A stretch of DNA of 64,000 nt. It comes from Pseudonocardia broussonetiae (GTDB lineage: Bacteria > Actinomycetota > Actinomycetes > Mycobacteriales > Pseudonocardiaceae). The position numbers and the translations under genes were made by a program. Location: NCBI RefSeq assembly GCF_013155125.1, contig NZ_CP053564.1, positions 4,471,501-4,535,500 of the forward strand, in the 5' to 3' direction. Each line of letters opens with the position of its first letter. The first letter of the stretch is position 1. This document shows positions 1 to 8,577 of the stretch, piece by piece. Under the pieces are notes generated by a model, which saw only the letters and a program-made list of their open reading frames with translations, ran no database searches and was not told the origin of the DNA.

Positions 1-1
1 G

Positions 2-34
2 CCGGTGATCGGCGACGCCGCGGGAACCGCGTGA
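2..34 (+). CDS. C-terminal tail of an upstream gene (partial)
   Basis: The first bases read in frame as a short tail ending in DAAGTA and a TGA at 32-34. That stop overlaps the GTG/ATG start of the next gene, the coupling style used throughout this window. Too little is present to name a family, and the reading rests only on frame and overlap geometry. Confidence 0.4.
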   Translation, partial: PVIGDAAGTA

Positions 35-984
35 TGCGGGCGGTCGCCTGCGACGCGTTCGGGGGCCCCGAGCAGCTGCGGGAGCGCGAGCTGGACCGTC
101 CCCCGGTCGGCCCGAACAGCGTGCTGGTCCGGCTCGCCTACGCCGGGGTCAACCCCGGCGACTCGCGGATCCGGCAGGGCCAGTTCGCGCCGAAGGGACG
201 GCACGTGTTCCCGCTCGTGCTCGGGCTCGAGGGAGCCGGGACCGTCGAGGACGTCGGCATCTCGGGCTCCCGGTTCGAGCCGGGGCAGGCCGTCTACGGG
301 ATGTTCATGCACGACTACATGGGAGACGGGACCTACGCGGAGCTCGCGCCGGCGCGGTCGCGGCACCTGGTGGCGGTTCCCGAGGGCGTCCTGATGCGCG
401 ACGCCGCCGCGGTGGCGTGTGCCGGCGCGACCGCGCTGGTCCTGGTCGAGGAGCTGCTCGGCGTCGGGCCGGGGGACACGGTCGTCGTCCTGGGCGCGTC
501 CGGCGGGGTCGGGCACCTCGCCGTGCAGCTCGCCGTGGCCGCGGGCGCCCGCGTCATCGGCCTCGCGCGGTCGTCGAACCACGACCTCGTGCGGGAGATC
601 GGGGCGCACGCGGTCGTCGACCACCGGACCGACGACGTGCGCGCCGCGATCGCGGAGCTCGTGCCGGGCGGCGCGGACGCGGCCGTCGACCCGGTCGGCG
701 GTCCGGCGCAGGAGTCGCTGGCCGACCTCGTGCGCACGGGCGGACGGATCGCCTCGTGCGTGCACCCGGCGGCGAGCGGGGTGTTCGCCGCCCGCGACCA
801 GACGGTCCTCTACGAGTTCCTCGAGGCCACGCCGGAGCGGATGACCCGGTTGGACGCGCACCTCGCGGCCGGCCGGGTCCGCCCGCGGATCACCCGGGAG
901 TTCGCGCTCGCCGACGCCGCCGCGGCGCACGAGGCGATCGACGCCGGGGACAACCGCGGCAAGACCGTCCTCCGGATCGACTGA
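34..984 (+). CDS. MDR-family NADPH:quinone reductase-like oxidoreductase
   Basis: A 316-aa medium-chain dehydrogenase/reductase without the structural zinc Cys cluster, like quinone oxidoreductases (about 320 aa). The N-terminal GroES-like half contains AYAGVNPGDSRIRQG. The Rossmann half carries the nucleotide motif GASGGVGHLAVQLA near residue 155. It probably reduces a quinone or an alpha,beta-unsaturated carbonyl with NADPH in the cytosol. The start is taken as the ATG at 34. The GTG at 31 is equally possible and overlaps the upstream stop. The substrate cannot be told from sequence. The neighbouring tandem MarR gene, 54 bases downstream on the same strand, could regulate it, a common pairing for such stress reductases (inference). 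Confidence 0.8.
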   Translation: MRAVACDAFGGPEQLRERELDRPPVGPNSVLVRLAYAGVNPGDSRIRQGQFAPKGRHVFPLVLGLEGAGTVEDVGISGSRFEPGQAVYGMFMHDYMGDGTYAELAPARSRHLVAVPEGVLMRDAAAVACAGATALVLVEELLGVGPGDTVVVLGASGGVGHLAVQLAVAAGARVIGLARSSNHDLVREIGAHAVVDHRTDDVRAAIAELVPGGADAAVDPVGGPAQESLADLVRTGGRIASCVHPAASGVFAARDQTVLYEFLEATPERMTRLDAHLAAGRVRPRITREFALADAAAAHEAIDAGDNRGKTVLRID

Positions 985-1038
985 CCGCGGCCGTGGGCTA
1001 CCGTGGCTTCCTACGTACACGTCACGAGCGGGGTGGTC

Positions 1039-1986
1039 ATGGCGGAAGCACCCGGAGCTGCCGCGGCGCTCGCGGGTGTGCGGTCGAGTGGGGGAGTTGC
1101 TCCGTCCACGATCCCGCAGCTGGACGCCACCGCGGGGCACCTGGTCCGCCGGGCGCAGCAGGTGCACACCGCGATCTGGTCCGAGGAGCTCGACGGGCAC
1201 CTCACGAGCCCGCAGTACGCGCTCGTCAGCGCGCTGCGGAACACCCCGGGCCTCGACCAGCGGACCGCGGGGGCCACCGCCTCGCTGGACAAGTCGACGG
1301 CCGCCGACGTCGTGGCGCGGCTGGAGCGCGACGGGTGGGTGCACCGCGTGCAGGACCCCCTCGACGGCCGGCGCAAGACGCTGCAGCTGACCAAGATCGC
1401 CGGCGCGGCGCTCAACGGTGTGACGCCGCGCGTGCAGAACGTGCAGCGCCGTCTGCTCGAACCGCTGCGGCCCGACGAGCGCGACGACTTCGTGCGGCTG
1501 CTGGCCCGCGTCGCGTACGCCGGTGATCCGCCGCCGATGCCGCGTCCGGACGCGCAGGTGGTCAGCGTCAGCACGGCGCCGGGCCACCTCGTTCGCCGCT
1601 CGGAGCAGGTGCACGGGGCCCTGTGGGCGGCGCGGATCGACGGGGTGATCACCCCGCCGCAGTACGCGGTGCTCTGCGCGATCGCCGCCAACGACGGCGT
1701 GGACCAGTCGACGGCCGGGGACATCGCGTCCCTCGACAAGACCAGCGTCGCCGGTGTCGTGCGGCGCCTGGCCCGCCGCGGGTGGCTCCTGGTCGAGCCC
1801 GACGCGTCCGACGGGCGGCGCAAGCGGCTGTCCCTCTCCGCGGTCGCGGTCGCGATGTTCGACGAGGTCACCCCGCAGGTCCTCGCCGTGCAGCGCGAGC
1901 TGCTCGCGCCGCTGGACGACGACGAGCAGCGGCGGCTGATCGGCCGGCTGCACACCATCTGCTACGGGCCGACCGGCTCCGCCTGA
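1039..1986 (+). CDS. Tandem-duplicated MarR-type regulator (two winged-helix domains in one chain)
   Basis: A 315-aa protein made of two consecutive MarR-like units, about residues 30-155 and 175-310, each near the length of a normal 140-150-aa MarR protein. The halves clearly align: GHLVRRAQQVHTAIW pairs with GHLVRRSEQVHGALW, ASLDKSTAADVVARLERDGW with ASLDKTSVAGVVRRLARRGW, and both wings carry DGRRK. MarR proteins normally dimerise, so this chain may be a covalent pseudo-dimer binding one palindrome as a monomer (inference). The ATG at 1039 follows a G-rich stretch; a GTG at 1003 is in frame upstream. It ends 25 nt inside the convergent VanZ-like gene. MarR factors usually respond to phenolic or lipophilic ligands, and the gene lies near aromatic-type oxidative genes. 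Confidence 0.85.
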   Translation: MAEAPGAAAALAGVRSSGGVAPSTIPQLDATAGHLVRRAQQVHTAIWSEELDGHLTSPQYALVSALRNTPGLDQRTAGATASLDKSTAADVVARLERDGWVHRVQDPLDGRRKTLQLTKIAGAALNGVTPRVQNVQRRLLEPLRPDERDDFVRLLARVAYAGDPPPMPRPDAQVVSVSTAPGHLVRRSEQVHGALWAARIDGVITPPQYAVLCAIAANDGVDQSTAGDIASLDKTSVAGVVRRLARRGWLLVEPDASDGRRKRLSLSAVAVAMFDEVTPQVLAVQRELLAPLDDDEQRRLIGRLHTICYGPTGSA

Positions 1987-2630
1987 CGCACGGCGGTCCG
2001 CCACCACCGCCGCGACGCGCACGCGGCGGGCACGGCGCCGAGGGCGTTGAGCAGCACGTCGTCCACCGACGACACCCGGTCCAGCTGCAGGACGTACTGC
2101 GCCGTCTCCACCAGCAGCGAGCACGCCGCCGCGAGCGCCAGGACCCGCGGCACCGACGCCAGGGCGGCGAACCGCACCGGGGCGAAGAACCCCAGGGCCG
2201 CGAAGAGCAGGAGGTTGCCGACGATCCCGAGCGTCCCCATCGTGACCAGGTCCTGCAGCGGGACCAGGCTCACCCGGCCCGGGACGACGCCGGCCCCCGA
2301 CCCCGGCACCAGCGTCATCCACACCAGCGGCACCGTCCCGAGGACCAGCCCCACCTCGGCCGTCGACAGCCGCCACGCCCCGGCGGCGCCGGCGGCCCGG
2401 CGCCGGCGCGCCAGGACCCCCACCACCAGCACGGCGGGCGGCAGGGCGACCAGCGTCATCAGCGCCACGCCGTTGACGGTGTCGCCGCAGCCGTTCCACC
2501 GGCCGGCCAGGCAGGTCGGGGCGGCCATCAGGAGCGGGCGGCGCAGGACGTGCGCGAGGGCGGCCACGGCGAGGACCGCCAGGGCGAGGAGCACGATCGG
2601 CGTGCGGCGGGGCGGAGCGGACAGGGTCAT
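1962..2630 (-). CDS. VanZ-like integral membrane protein
   Basis: A 222-aa protein with five or so hydrophobic helices, including IVLLALAVLAVAALAHV at the N terminus and an LLVETAQYVLQLDRVSSVDD segment near the C terminus. The latter matches the conserved ETxQ...R..s.dDvl signature of VanZ-family proteins. The family is named for a teicoplanin-resistance accessory protein, but most members have unknown roles. The ATG at 2630 was chosen because the hydrophobic N terminus begins just after it; the longer frame upstream overlaps the divergent response-regulator gene. The 111-bp gap to that gene holds both promoters. Confidence 0.75.
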   Translation of the reverse strand: MTLSAPPRRTPIVLLALAVLAVAALAHVLRRPLLMAAPTCLAGRWNGCGDTVNGVALMTLVALPPAVLVVGVLARRRRAAGAAGAWRLSTAEVGLVLGTVPLVWMTLVPGSGAGVVPGRVSLVPLQDLVTMGTLGIVGNLLLFAALGFFAPVRFAALASVPRVLALAAACSLLVETAQYVLQLDRVSSVDDVLLNALGAVPAACASRRWWRTAVRQAEPVGP

Positions 2631-2741
2631 GCGGCCATCCCACCCGGGGCGGTGTTGCGAGAACGTATCCGTTCCCGCGGGCGGTGATCGCGCTTCTCGA
2701 TACGCCGACGACAGGTCCCGGCCCCTAGCATCGGGACCCTC

Positions 2742-3424
<683 letters not shown>

Positions 3425-3446
<22 letters not shown>

Positions 3447-4522
3447 GCGTCCGCCTCAAGCTGACCCTGAGCTACGCCGGGTTCCTCATGGTCGCCGGGG
3501 CCCTGCTGCTCGCCGTGGTGTGGGTGTTCCTGCTGCGCTACGTGCCCGAGGTGATCGTCTCCCCGGTGCCGCCGTCCGGGGCGCCGGGCCTGTTCATCCC
3601 GTCGCGCTCGGACCTGCAGCGCGCCTTCGCCCCGCGGGCCGCGGCCGTGCTGGGCTTCCTGCTGGTGTTCGGCCTGCTCGGCGGGTGGGTCCTCGCCGGG
3701 CGCATGCTCGCGCCGCTGACCCGGATCACCGACGCCACGCGCCGGGCCGCCGAGGGCTCGCTGGCGCACCGGATCCGGCTGGAGGGCCGCGACGACGAGT
3801 TCCGCCGGCTCGCCGACTCCTTCGACGCCATGCTCGCCCGGCTGGAGGCGCACGTCGCCGAGCAGCAGCGGTTCGCGGCGAACGCCTCCCACGAGCTGCG
3901 CACCCCGCTGGCGATCACGCAGGCGCTGCTGGACGTCGCCCGCGAGGACCCCGCCCGCGACACCGGCGAGCTCGTCGAGCGCCTGCACGTCGTCAACGCC
4001 CGGGCGATCGAGCTCACCGAGGCCCTGCTCCTGCTCAGCCGCGCCGACCAGGGGTCGTTCGGCCGGGAGGAGGTGGACCTGTCGCTGCTGGCGGAGGAGG
4101 CGACCGAGACGCTGCTGCCGTTCGCGGAGGAGCGCGGGGTGACCGTCGAGACCACGGGCGACGCCGCCCCCACCACCGGCTCGCCCGCACTCCTGCTGCA
4201 GATGACCACGAACCTGGTCCACAACGCGATCGTCCACAACGCGGAGCGGGGCACCGTGGAGGTCGGCACCGGCACCGGCCCCGGCGGCGTGGTGCTCACC
4301 GTCGAGAACACCGGCGCGGTGCTGGCGCCGCAGGTCGTCGCCACGCTGGTCGAGCCGTTCCAGCGCGGCGCCGAGCGCACCCGCACCCACCACGCGGGGG
4401 CCGGCCTCGGCCTGGCCATCGTCGCCAGCATCGCCCGGGCGCACGGCGGCACCCTCACGCTCGCCCCGCGCGACGGCGGCGGGCTGCGCGTCGTGGTGGA
4501 GCTGCCGCAGGCGCGCCGCTGA
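3425..4522 (+). CDS. HAMP-containing sensor histidine kinase
   Basis: A 365-aa membrane kinase. TM1 is about residues 10-40 and TM2 about 72-92, with only some 30 extracytoplasmic residues between them, so the sensor domain is very small. A HAMP linker follows (93-145). The HisKA box FAANASHELRTPLA puts the phospho-acceptor at His156. The N box is TNLVHNAIVHN near 262, and the G box GAGLGLAIVASIARAHGG lies near 335. The GTG at 3425 follows GGGGAGGAGGGG and overlaps the response-regulator 3' end by 22 nt. The gene is convergent with an SDR gene starting 25 nt beyond its stop. The short loop suggests sensing within the membrane or of envelope stress (inference). Confidence 0.9.
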
Positions 4523-4546
4523 CGTCGGGCGGAGTGGCGGCGTCGC

Positions 4547-5266
4547 TCAATGCCCCGCGCTCTGGCCGCCGTCGACGTGCAGCGTCTCGCCCGTCACGAA
4601 CGACGCCGTCTCGAGGTAGAGCACGCCGTGGACGATCTCCTCGATCTCGCCCATCCGCCCGAGCGGGTGCAGCCCGGCGTAGGCGCCGTGGGCCTCGACG
4701 GGGTGCATCGGCGTCTTGATGATGCCCGGCGACAGGGCGTTCACCCGCACCCCCGAGCCGGCGAGCTCGATCGCCAGCGACCGCGTCGCGGCGTCCAGCC
4801 CGCCCTTGGTGAGCGAGGCGAGCACCGAGGGCACCACGCTCAGAGCGTGGTCGACGAGCGAGGTCGTGACGGTGACGACGTGCCCCGACCCGCGCTCGAG
4901 CATGGCCGCGACCGCCCGCTGCGTGATGCGGAAGAAGCCGGCGAGGTTGAGCCCGACCGCGGTGGCGAGGTCGTCGTCGGTGCACGCGGTGAACGGCTTG
5001 GCGATGAAGACGCCGGCGTTGTTGACCAGCGTGTCGACCCGGCCGAACCGCTCCAGCGCCGCGTCGACGACGCGGGCCGCGGTCGCGGGGTCGGCGAGGT
5101 CGCCGGCGACCGCGAGCACCTGCGGGTCGTCGGACGCGGCGATCGACCGCGACGTCGCGACCACGGCGTACCCGTGCTTGCGGTAGCCCTCCACGACGCC
5201 GGCGCCGATGCCGCGCGACGCCCCGGTGACGATCGCGACCCTCTGCTCGCTCGTGACGACGGACAT
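4547..5266 (-). CDS. SDR-family oxidoreductase lacking the catalytic Tyr
   Basis: A 239-aa classical-type short-chain dehydrogenase with the NAD(P)-binding TGASRGIG motif (about 15-22), NNAG (about 92-95) and the C-terminal VTGETLHVDGGQ. The usual YxxxK active-site pair is altered: the segment reads VLASLTKGG, which keeps Lys but has Ala where Tyr is expected. I recall an ALASLTKGG subfamily of SDRs with the same change. The catalytic mechanism is therefore uncertain. The ATG at 5266 was chosen because the Rossmann strand starts close after it. It sits 59 nt downstream of the AraC-type regulator gene on the same strand and may be its target. Confidence 0.8.
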   Translation of the reverse strand: MSVVTSEQRVAIVTGASRGIGAGVVEGYRKHGYAVVATSRSIAASDDPQVLAVAGDLADPATAARVVDAALERFGRVDTLVNNAGVFIAKPFTACTDDDLATAVGLNLAGFFRITQRAVAAMLERGSGHVVTVTTSLVDHALSVVPSVLASLTKGGLDAATRSLAIELAGSGVRVNALSPGIIKTPMHPVEAHGAYAGLHPLGRMGEIEEIVHGVLYLETASFVTGETLHVDGGQSAGH

Positions 5267-5325
5267 GCTTCCTCCACAGTGGACTCTGCTGGTGCGGCCG
5301 TCCGCCGGGTCGGCGGACGGGTGGG

Positions 5326-6309
5326 TCAGCCGGCCGCGCGGCGCCCGGACCGGCGGATCTCGGTCGCGGTCGTGCCGAACTCGGCCCGCAGCGCGCGGCT
5401 CAGGTGCCGCGCGTCGGTCAGCCCCCAGCGCGCGGCCACGGCGGACGCGGTGCGCCCGCGCAGCGACTCGTCGGCGAGGTCGCGGCAGATGCGCTCCAGG
5501 CGCTGCGTGCGGATCCAGGCCGAGAGCGTGATGTCGCGCGGGGCGAGGACCTTGTGCAGGTAGCGCACCGACACCGCGTGGGCGCGCGCGACGGACTCGA
5601 CGGTGAGGCCGGGGTCGGACAGGTGCGCGAGGCAGTGGGCGAGCACGCGGTCGGCGAGGTCGTCGCCCGCCCCGTGCGGCGGGATGTCGACCAGCTCCGC
5701 GATGGCCAGCGAGACGATCGCGTCCGCGAGGTACTCGGTGCTGCAGCTCGCCTCGCCCGCGGTGCAGCCGTCGATCTTCGCGGCGAGCGTGCCGAACAGC
5801 GTCGCCACGACGTCGCGGGGGCCCGTGTCGGTGGCGACCGCGACGGCCGTGCGCCCGGCGAGGGTGTCGGCGTGCGCGCCCAGCGCCGTCAGCGGGATCG
5901 AGACGACGACCATCTCGTAGGCCTCGCGGAACGTCACCTCGTAGGGCCGCGAGGTGACGTAGTTGACCAGGCCCCCGGGCTCGACGAGGCAGCGGCGCCC
6001 GTCCTGCTCGACCTCGGCCCGCCCGGTCCGCGGCAGGGCCACGACCAGCACCCCGGGGTCGCCGCTGCCGATCAGGTCGAGCCCGCGCGTCACGGTGCAC
6101 GGGCTGCCGCTCACCACCGAGACGCGGACGTCGCCGGCGGCGGCGCTGCGCACGGCGCTGTGGAAGACGCCGTCGGTCAGGGGCCGCACGCGGACCGGGG
6201 CGGACGACTCGGCCAGCAGGGTCGCGAACCGCGCCCCGTCACCGGTCTCGGCCGCCGCGACGAGGTGCCGCACCGGTGCCACCGCCGCCGACGGACGCTG
6301 CGGACCCAT
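5326..6309 (-). CDS. AraC-family transcriptional regulator
   Basis: A 327-aa regulator. The N-terminal about 210 residues resemble the AraC-binding-like sensing domain, including a cupin-like stretch around EPGGLVNYVTSRPYEVTF. The C-terminal about 100 residues form the double helix-turn-helix, with LTVESVARAHAVSVRYLHKV as the first HTH and TASAVAARWGLTDARHLSRA as the second, ending in GTTATEIR. The ATG at 6309 begins a short Ala/Pro-rich leader. Upstream is a 153-bp gap with two strong hairpins facing a divergent SDR gene. It probably activates one or both adjacent SDR genes in response to a small organic ligand (inference). Confidence 0.88.
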   Translation of the reverse strand: MGPQRPSAAVAPVRHLVAAAETGDGARFATLLAESSAPVRVRPLTDGVFHSAVRSAAAGDVRVSVVSGSPCTVTRGLDLIGSGDPGVLVVALPRTGRAEVEQDGRRCLVEPGGLVNYVTSRPYEVTFREAYEMVVVSIPLTALGAHADTLAGRTAVAVATDTGPRDVVATLFGTLAAKIDGCTAGEASCSTEYLADAIVSLAIAELVDIPPHGAGDDLADRVLAHCLAHLSDPGLTVESVARAHAVSVRYLHKVLAPRDITLSAWIRTQRLERICRDLADESLRGRTASAVAARWGLTDARHLSRALRAEFGTTATEIRRSGRRAAG

Positions 6310-6325
6310 GCTCCACCTCCCGCTC

Positions 6326-6394
6326 AGCGGGGCTCGTCGGCCCCGCTGCCCGGGACAGTAGGGGGACGCGGGCCCCCGCAGGCACCACTGCGGG
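6326..6394. promoter_or_regulatory. Two inverted repeats in the AraC/SDR divergent gap
   Basis: AGCGGGGC (6326-6333) is repeated inverted as GCCCCGCT (6340-6347) across a 6-nt spacer. CCCGCAG (6375-6381) is repeated inverted as CTGCGGG (6388-6394), also across 6 nt. Both lie between the divergent starts at 6309 and 6463, so they may be operators or 5'-UTR hairpins. AraC proteins usually bind direct repeats, so the binding protein is unknown. Confidence 0.4.
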
Positions 6395-6462
6395 CACCGG
6401 ATCGCGCCAGTTCGTGCACCCGCCCCCGCCCCGCCTTGATCCACGCCGCCGCACCTGGTCCG

Positions 6463-7191
6463 ATGGGCGGCGTGGACCTCGGGATCTCGGGACGTCGGGC
6501 GGCGGTGGCCGCGGCCAGCGGTGGGTTGGGCTTCGCGTGCGCCGCGGCGCTCGCGGCGGAGGGGGCGCGGGTCACGATCTGCGGCTCCGACGAGGCGCGC
6601 GCGATGGACGCCGCCGAGCGGATCGGGGCCGCGTTCGTCGTGGCCGACCTGACCCGGCCCGAGGAGGGCACGCGGTTCGTCGAGGAGGCGGGCCGGCTGA
6701 TGGGGGGCGTCGACATCCTCGTCACCAACGGCCCCGGTCCGGCCCCCGGCACGGCGCTGGAGACGCCCGCCGAGGCCTACCCGGCGGCGCTGGAGCGCAG
6801 CCTGCTCGCGGTCGTGCACATGTGCCTGGCCGCCATGCCTGCGATGCGCGCGTCCGGGTGGGGGCGGATCGTCGCGATCACGTCGCTGGGCGTGCGCCAG
6901 CCCTACCCGAACCTCGTGCTGTCCAACACCGCACGGGCCGGGGTCACCGGCTTCCTCAAGACGCTCGCCACGGAGTCGGCCGCCGACGGCGTCACCGTCA
7001 ACTCGGTGCTCCCGGGCTTCCACGACACGGCGCGGCTGCGCAGCATGAACGACGGCGGCCTGCCCGACGTCCCGGTCGGCAGCGCCGACGACTTCGGCGC
7101 GGTGGTCGCGTTCCTGTGCTCGCGGCAGGCCGGGTTCCTCACGGGGACGGCGGTGCCGGTGGACGGCGGGGCCCACCGCGCGCTGCTCTGA
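6463..7191 (+). CDS. SDR-family protein of the atypical N-x3-R type
   Basis: A 242-aa short-chain dehydrogenase-like protein. The cofactor loop is AAASGGLGFACA instead of TGxxxGIG. NNAG is replaced by TNGPG. The active-site region is PNLVLSNTARAGVTGFLKTL, without YxxxK. A known divergent branch related to beta-ketoacyl-ACP reductase shares this SNxxR pattern and probably uses other catalytic residues. The C terminus TGTAVPVDGGAH is classical. The ATG at 6463 gives a standard N terminus, with a GTG at 6472 as an alternative. The gene is divergent from the AraC gene and convergent with the next SDR, 19 nt from its stop. Confidence 0.8.
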   Translation: MGGVDLGISGRRAAVAAASGGLGFACAAALAAEGARVTICGSDEARAMDAAERIGAAFVVADLTRPEEGTRFVEEAGRLMGGVDILVTNGPGPAPGTALETPAEAYPAALERSLLAVVHMCLAAMPAMRASGWGRIVAITSLGVRQPYPNLVLSNTARAGVTGFLKTLATESAADGVTVNSVLPGFHDTARLRSMNDGGLPDVPVGSADDFGAVVAFLCSRQAGFLTGTAVPVDGGAHRALL

Positions 7192-7205
7192 GCGCGGCGG
7201 ACCCC

Positions 7206-7219
7206 GCCCGCTAGCGGGC
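7206..7219. terminator. Palindrome between convergent SDR genes, weak terminator candidate
   Basis: GCCCGCTAGCGGGC is a perfect 14-bp palindrome that includes the stop codon of the minus-strand gene. It can form only a 5-bp stem with a CTAG loop and has no T run, so termination is a guess based on its position between two convergent genes. Confidence 0.25.
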
Positions 7220-8053
7220 CCCCTGCCCCGCGTCGACGCGCAGGACGTGACCGGTGATCTGGTCGGCGTTGTCGGAGGCGAGGAACAGCACGGCGTCGGT
7301 GATGTTGTGCATCTCCGTCCGCCACTTCGGCCCCGGCATGTTGCCGGCGGAGGAGAACATCTCGTAGGCGTCGTCGGCGGTCATGCCGACCTCGCCGGCC
7401 AGCCCGAGCACCATCCCGGACCCCTGGCCCTCGCCGGGGCGGATGGTCGCCGGGGCGACGCAGTTGACGTTGATGTCGAACTCCGCGAGCTCGAACGCCC
7501 ACGCCGACGTGAGGCCCTGGATGGCGTGCTTGGCCGCGACGTAGTGCGAGAGCTGGGCGTGCCCGGACCCGGTCACGCCCGACGAGATGTTGACGATCTT
7601 GCCCGACCGCCGTCCGATCATGTTCGGCACGACGTACTTGGCGACGTACACGTGGCCCTTGACGATCGTGTCGAACACCGCGTCGAGGACGTGGCTGCGC
7701 ATGCCCTGGATCGTGTCGAGCGCGGCGACGCCGGCGTTGCACACCAGGATGTCGATGCGGCCGTCGAAGAAGTCGAGCGCCTTCGCGACCGAGGACTCCA
7801 CCTGGCTCTCGTCGCGGATGTCGCAGGGCAGCGGGATGACCCGGCGGTCGAGGTCCTCGATGGCGGCGACGGTGTCGTCCAGCATCGCGGCGGTGGCGAG
7901 CGGGTAGATGTCGGCGATCGGCTCGGTGATGTCGAGCGCGGCGATGTCGGCGCCCGCATCGGCGAAGGCCTTGGCGTGGCTGAAGCCCTGCCCCTTCGCC
8001 GCCCCGGTGATCAGGACGTTCTTCCCCTCGAGCCCGCGGAGCACGGCGGCCAC
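7211..8053 (-). CDS. Mycofactocin-coupled-type SDR dehydrogenase
   Basis: A 280-aa SDR with features of the mycofactocin-associated branch: LITGAAKGQGFSHA at the cofactor site, ADIAALDI, and the insert YPLATAAMLDDTVAAIEDLD before the CDIRD strand. The catalytic residues are present as ISSGVTGSG followed by SHYVAAKHAIQG (Tyr and Lys). Such enzymes keep NAD(H) tightly bound and pass electrons to the peptide-derived cofactor mycofactocin. The GTG at 8053 overlaps or abuts the stop of the 2Fe-2S subunit gene (1-nt gap), making this the third gene of a molybdenum hydroxylase operon. It probably oxidises an alcohol formed or consumed next to that hydroxylase step. Confidence 0.82.
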   Translation of the reverse strand: MAAVLRGLEGKNVLITGAAKGQGFSHAKAFADAGADIAALDITEPIADIYPLATAAMLDDTVAAIEDLDRRVIPLPCDIRDESQVESSVAKALDFFDGRIDILVCNAGVAALDTIQGMRSHVLDAVFDTIVKGHVYVAKYVVPNMIGRRSGKIVNISSGVTGSGHAQLSHYVAAKHAIQGLTSAWAFELAEFDINVNCVAPATIRPGEGQGSGMVLGLAGEVGMTADDAYEMFSSAGNMPGPKWRTEMHNITDAVLFLASDNADQITGHVLRVDAGQGAR

Positions 8054-8054
8054 G

Positions 8055-8570
8055 TCAGCTCCCCTCGGCGTGTGCGGCGTGGGCGGTGGCGGCGGTGCCC
8101 GCGCCACCGTGGGCGGCGGCCCATCGGACGGAGTCGACGATCATGTCGTAGCCGGTGCAGCGGCAGAGGTTGCCCTCGATGCCCTCGCGGATGGCGTCGT
8201 CGTCGGGGTCGGGCTGCTCGAGCAGCAGCCCGGTGGCGGACATGACCATGCCCGGCGTGCAGTACCCGCACTGCAGCCCGTGGCAGGCCTGGAAGCCCTT
8301 CTGCACCGGCGACATCTCGCCCTCCTCGTCGAGGCCCTCGACGGTCAGGACGTCGGTGCCGTCGGCGGTGACGGTGAGGACCGTGCACGACTTCACGGTC
8401 CGCCCGTCGACCATCACGGTGCAGGCGCCGCAGTTGGAGGTGTCGCAGCCGACGTGGGTGCCGGTGAGCGCGCGGGTCTCGCGCAGGTAGTGCACGAGCA
8501 GCTGGCGGGCCTCGACCTCGTCCTCGCCCGCCGTGCCGTTGACGGTGATCCGGACCTTGTGGTGGGACAT
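8055..8570 (-). CDS. 2Fe-2S subunit of a molybdenum hydroxylase (CoxS-like)
   Basis: A 171-aa iron-sulfur subunit of the xanthine oxidase family. The plant-ferredoxin-type cluster uses Cys42, Cys47, Cys50 and Cys62 (GCDTSNCGACTV). The second, helical cluster is formed by QCGYCTPGM and NLCRCTGY. It transfers electrons from the Mo-cofactor subunit encoded just upstream (7-nt gap). The length is slightly above the usual 155-165 aa because of an Ala/His-rich tail. No FAD (CoxM-like) subunit gene lies in this operon, so its electron acceptor is unclear. Confidence 0.92.
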   Translation of the reverse strand: MSHHKVRITVNGTAGEDEVEARQLLVHYLRETRALTGTHVGCDTSNCGACTVMVDGRTVKSCTVLTVTADGTDVLTVEGLDEEGEMSPVQKGFQACHGLQCGYCTPGMVMSATGLLLEQPDPDDDAIREGIEGNLCRCTGYDMIVDSVRWAAAHGGAGTAATAHAAHAEGS

Positions 8571-8577
8571 GGAGGAA

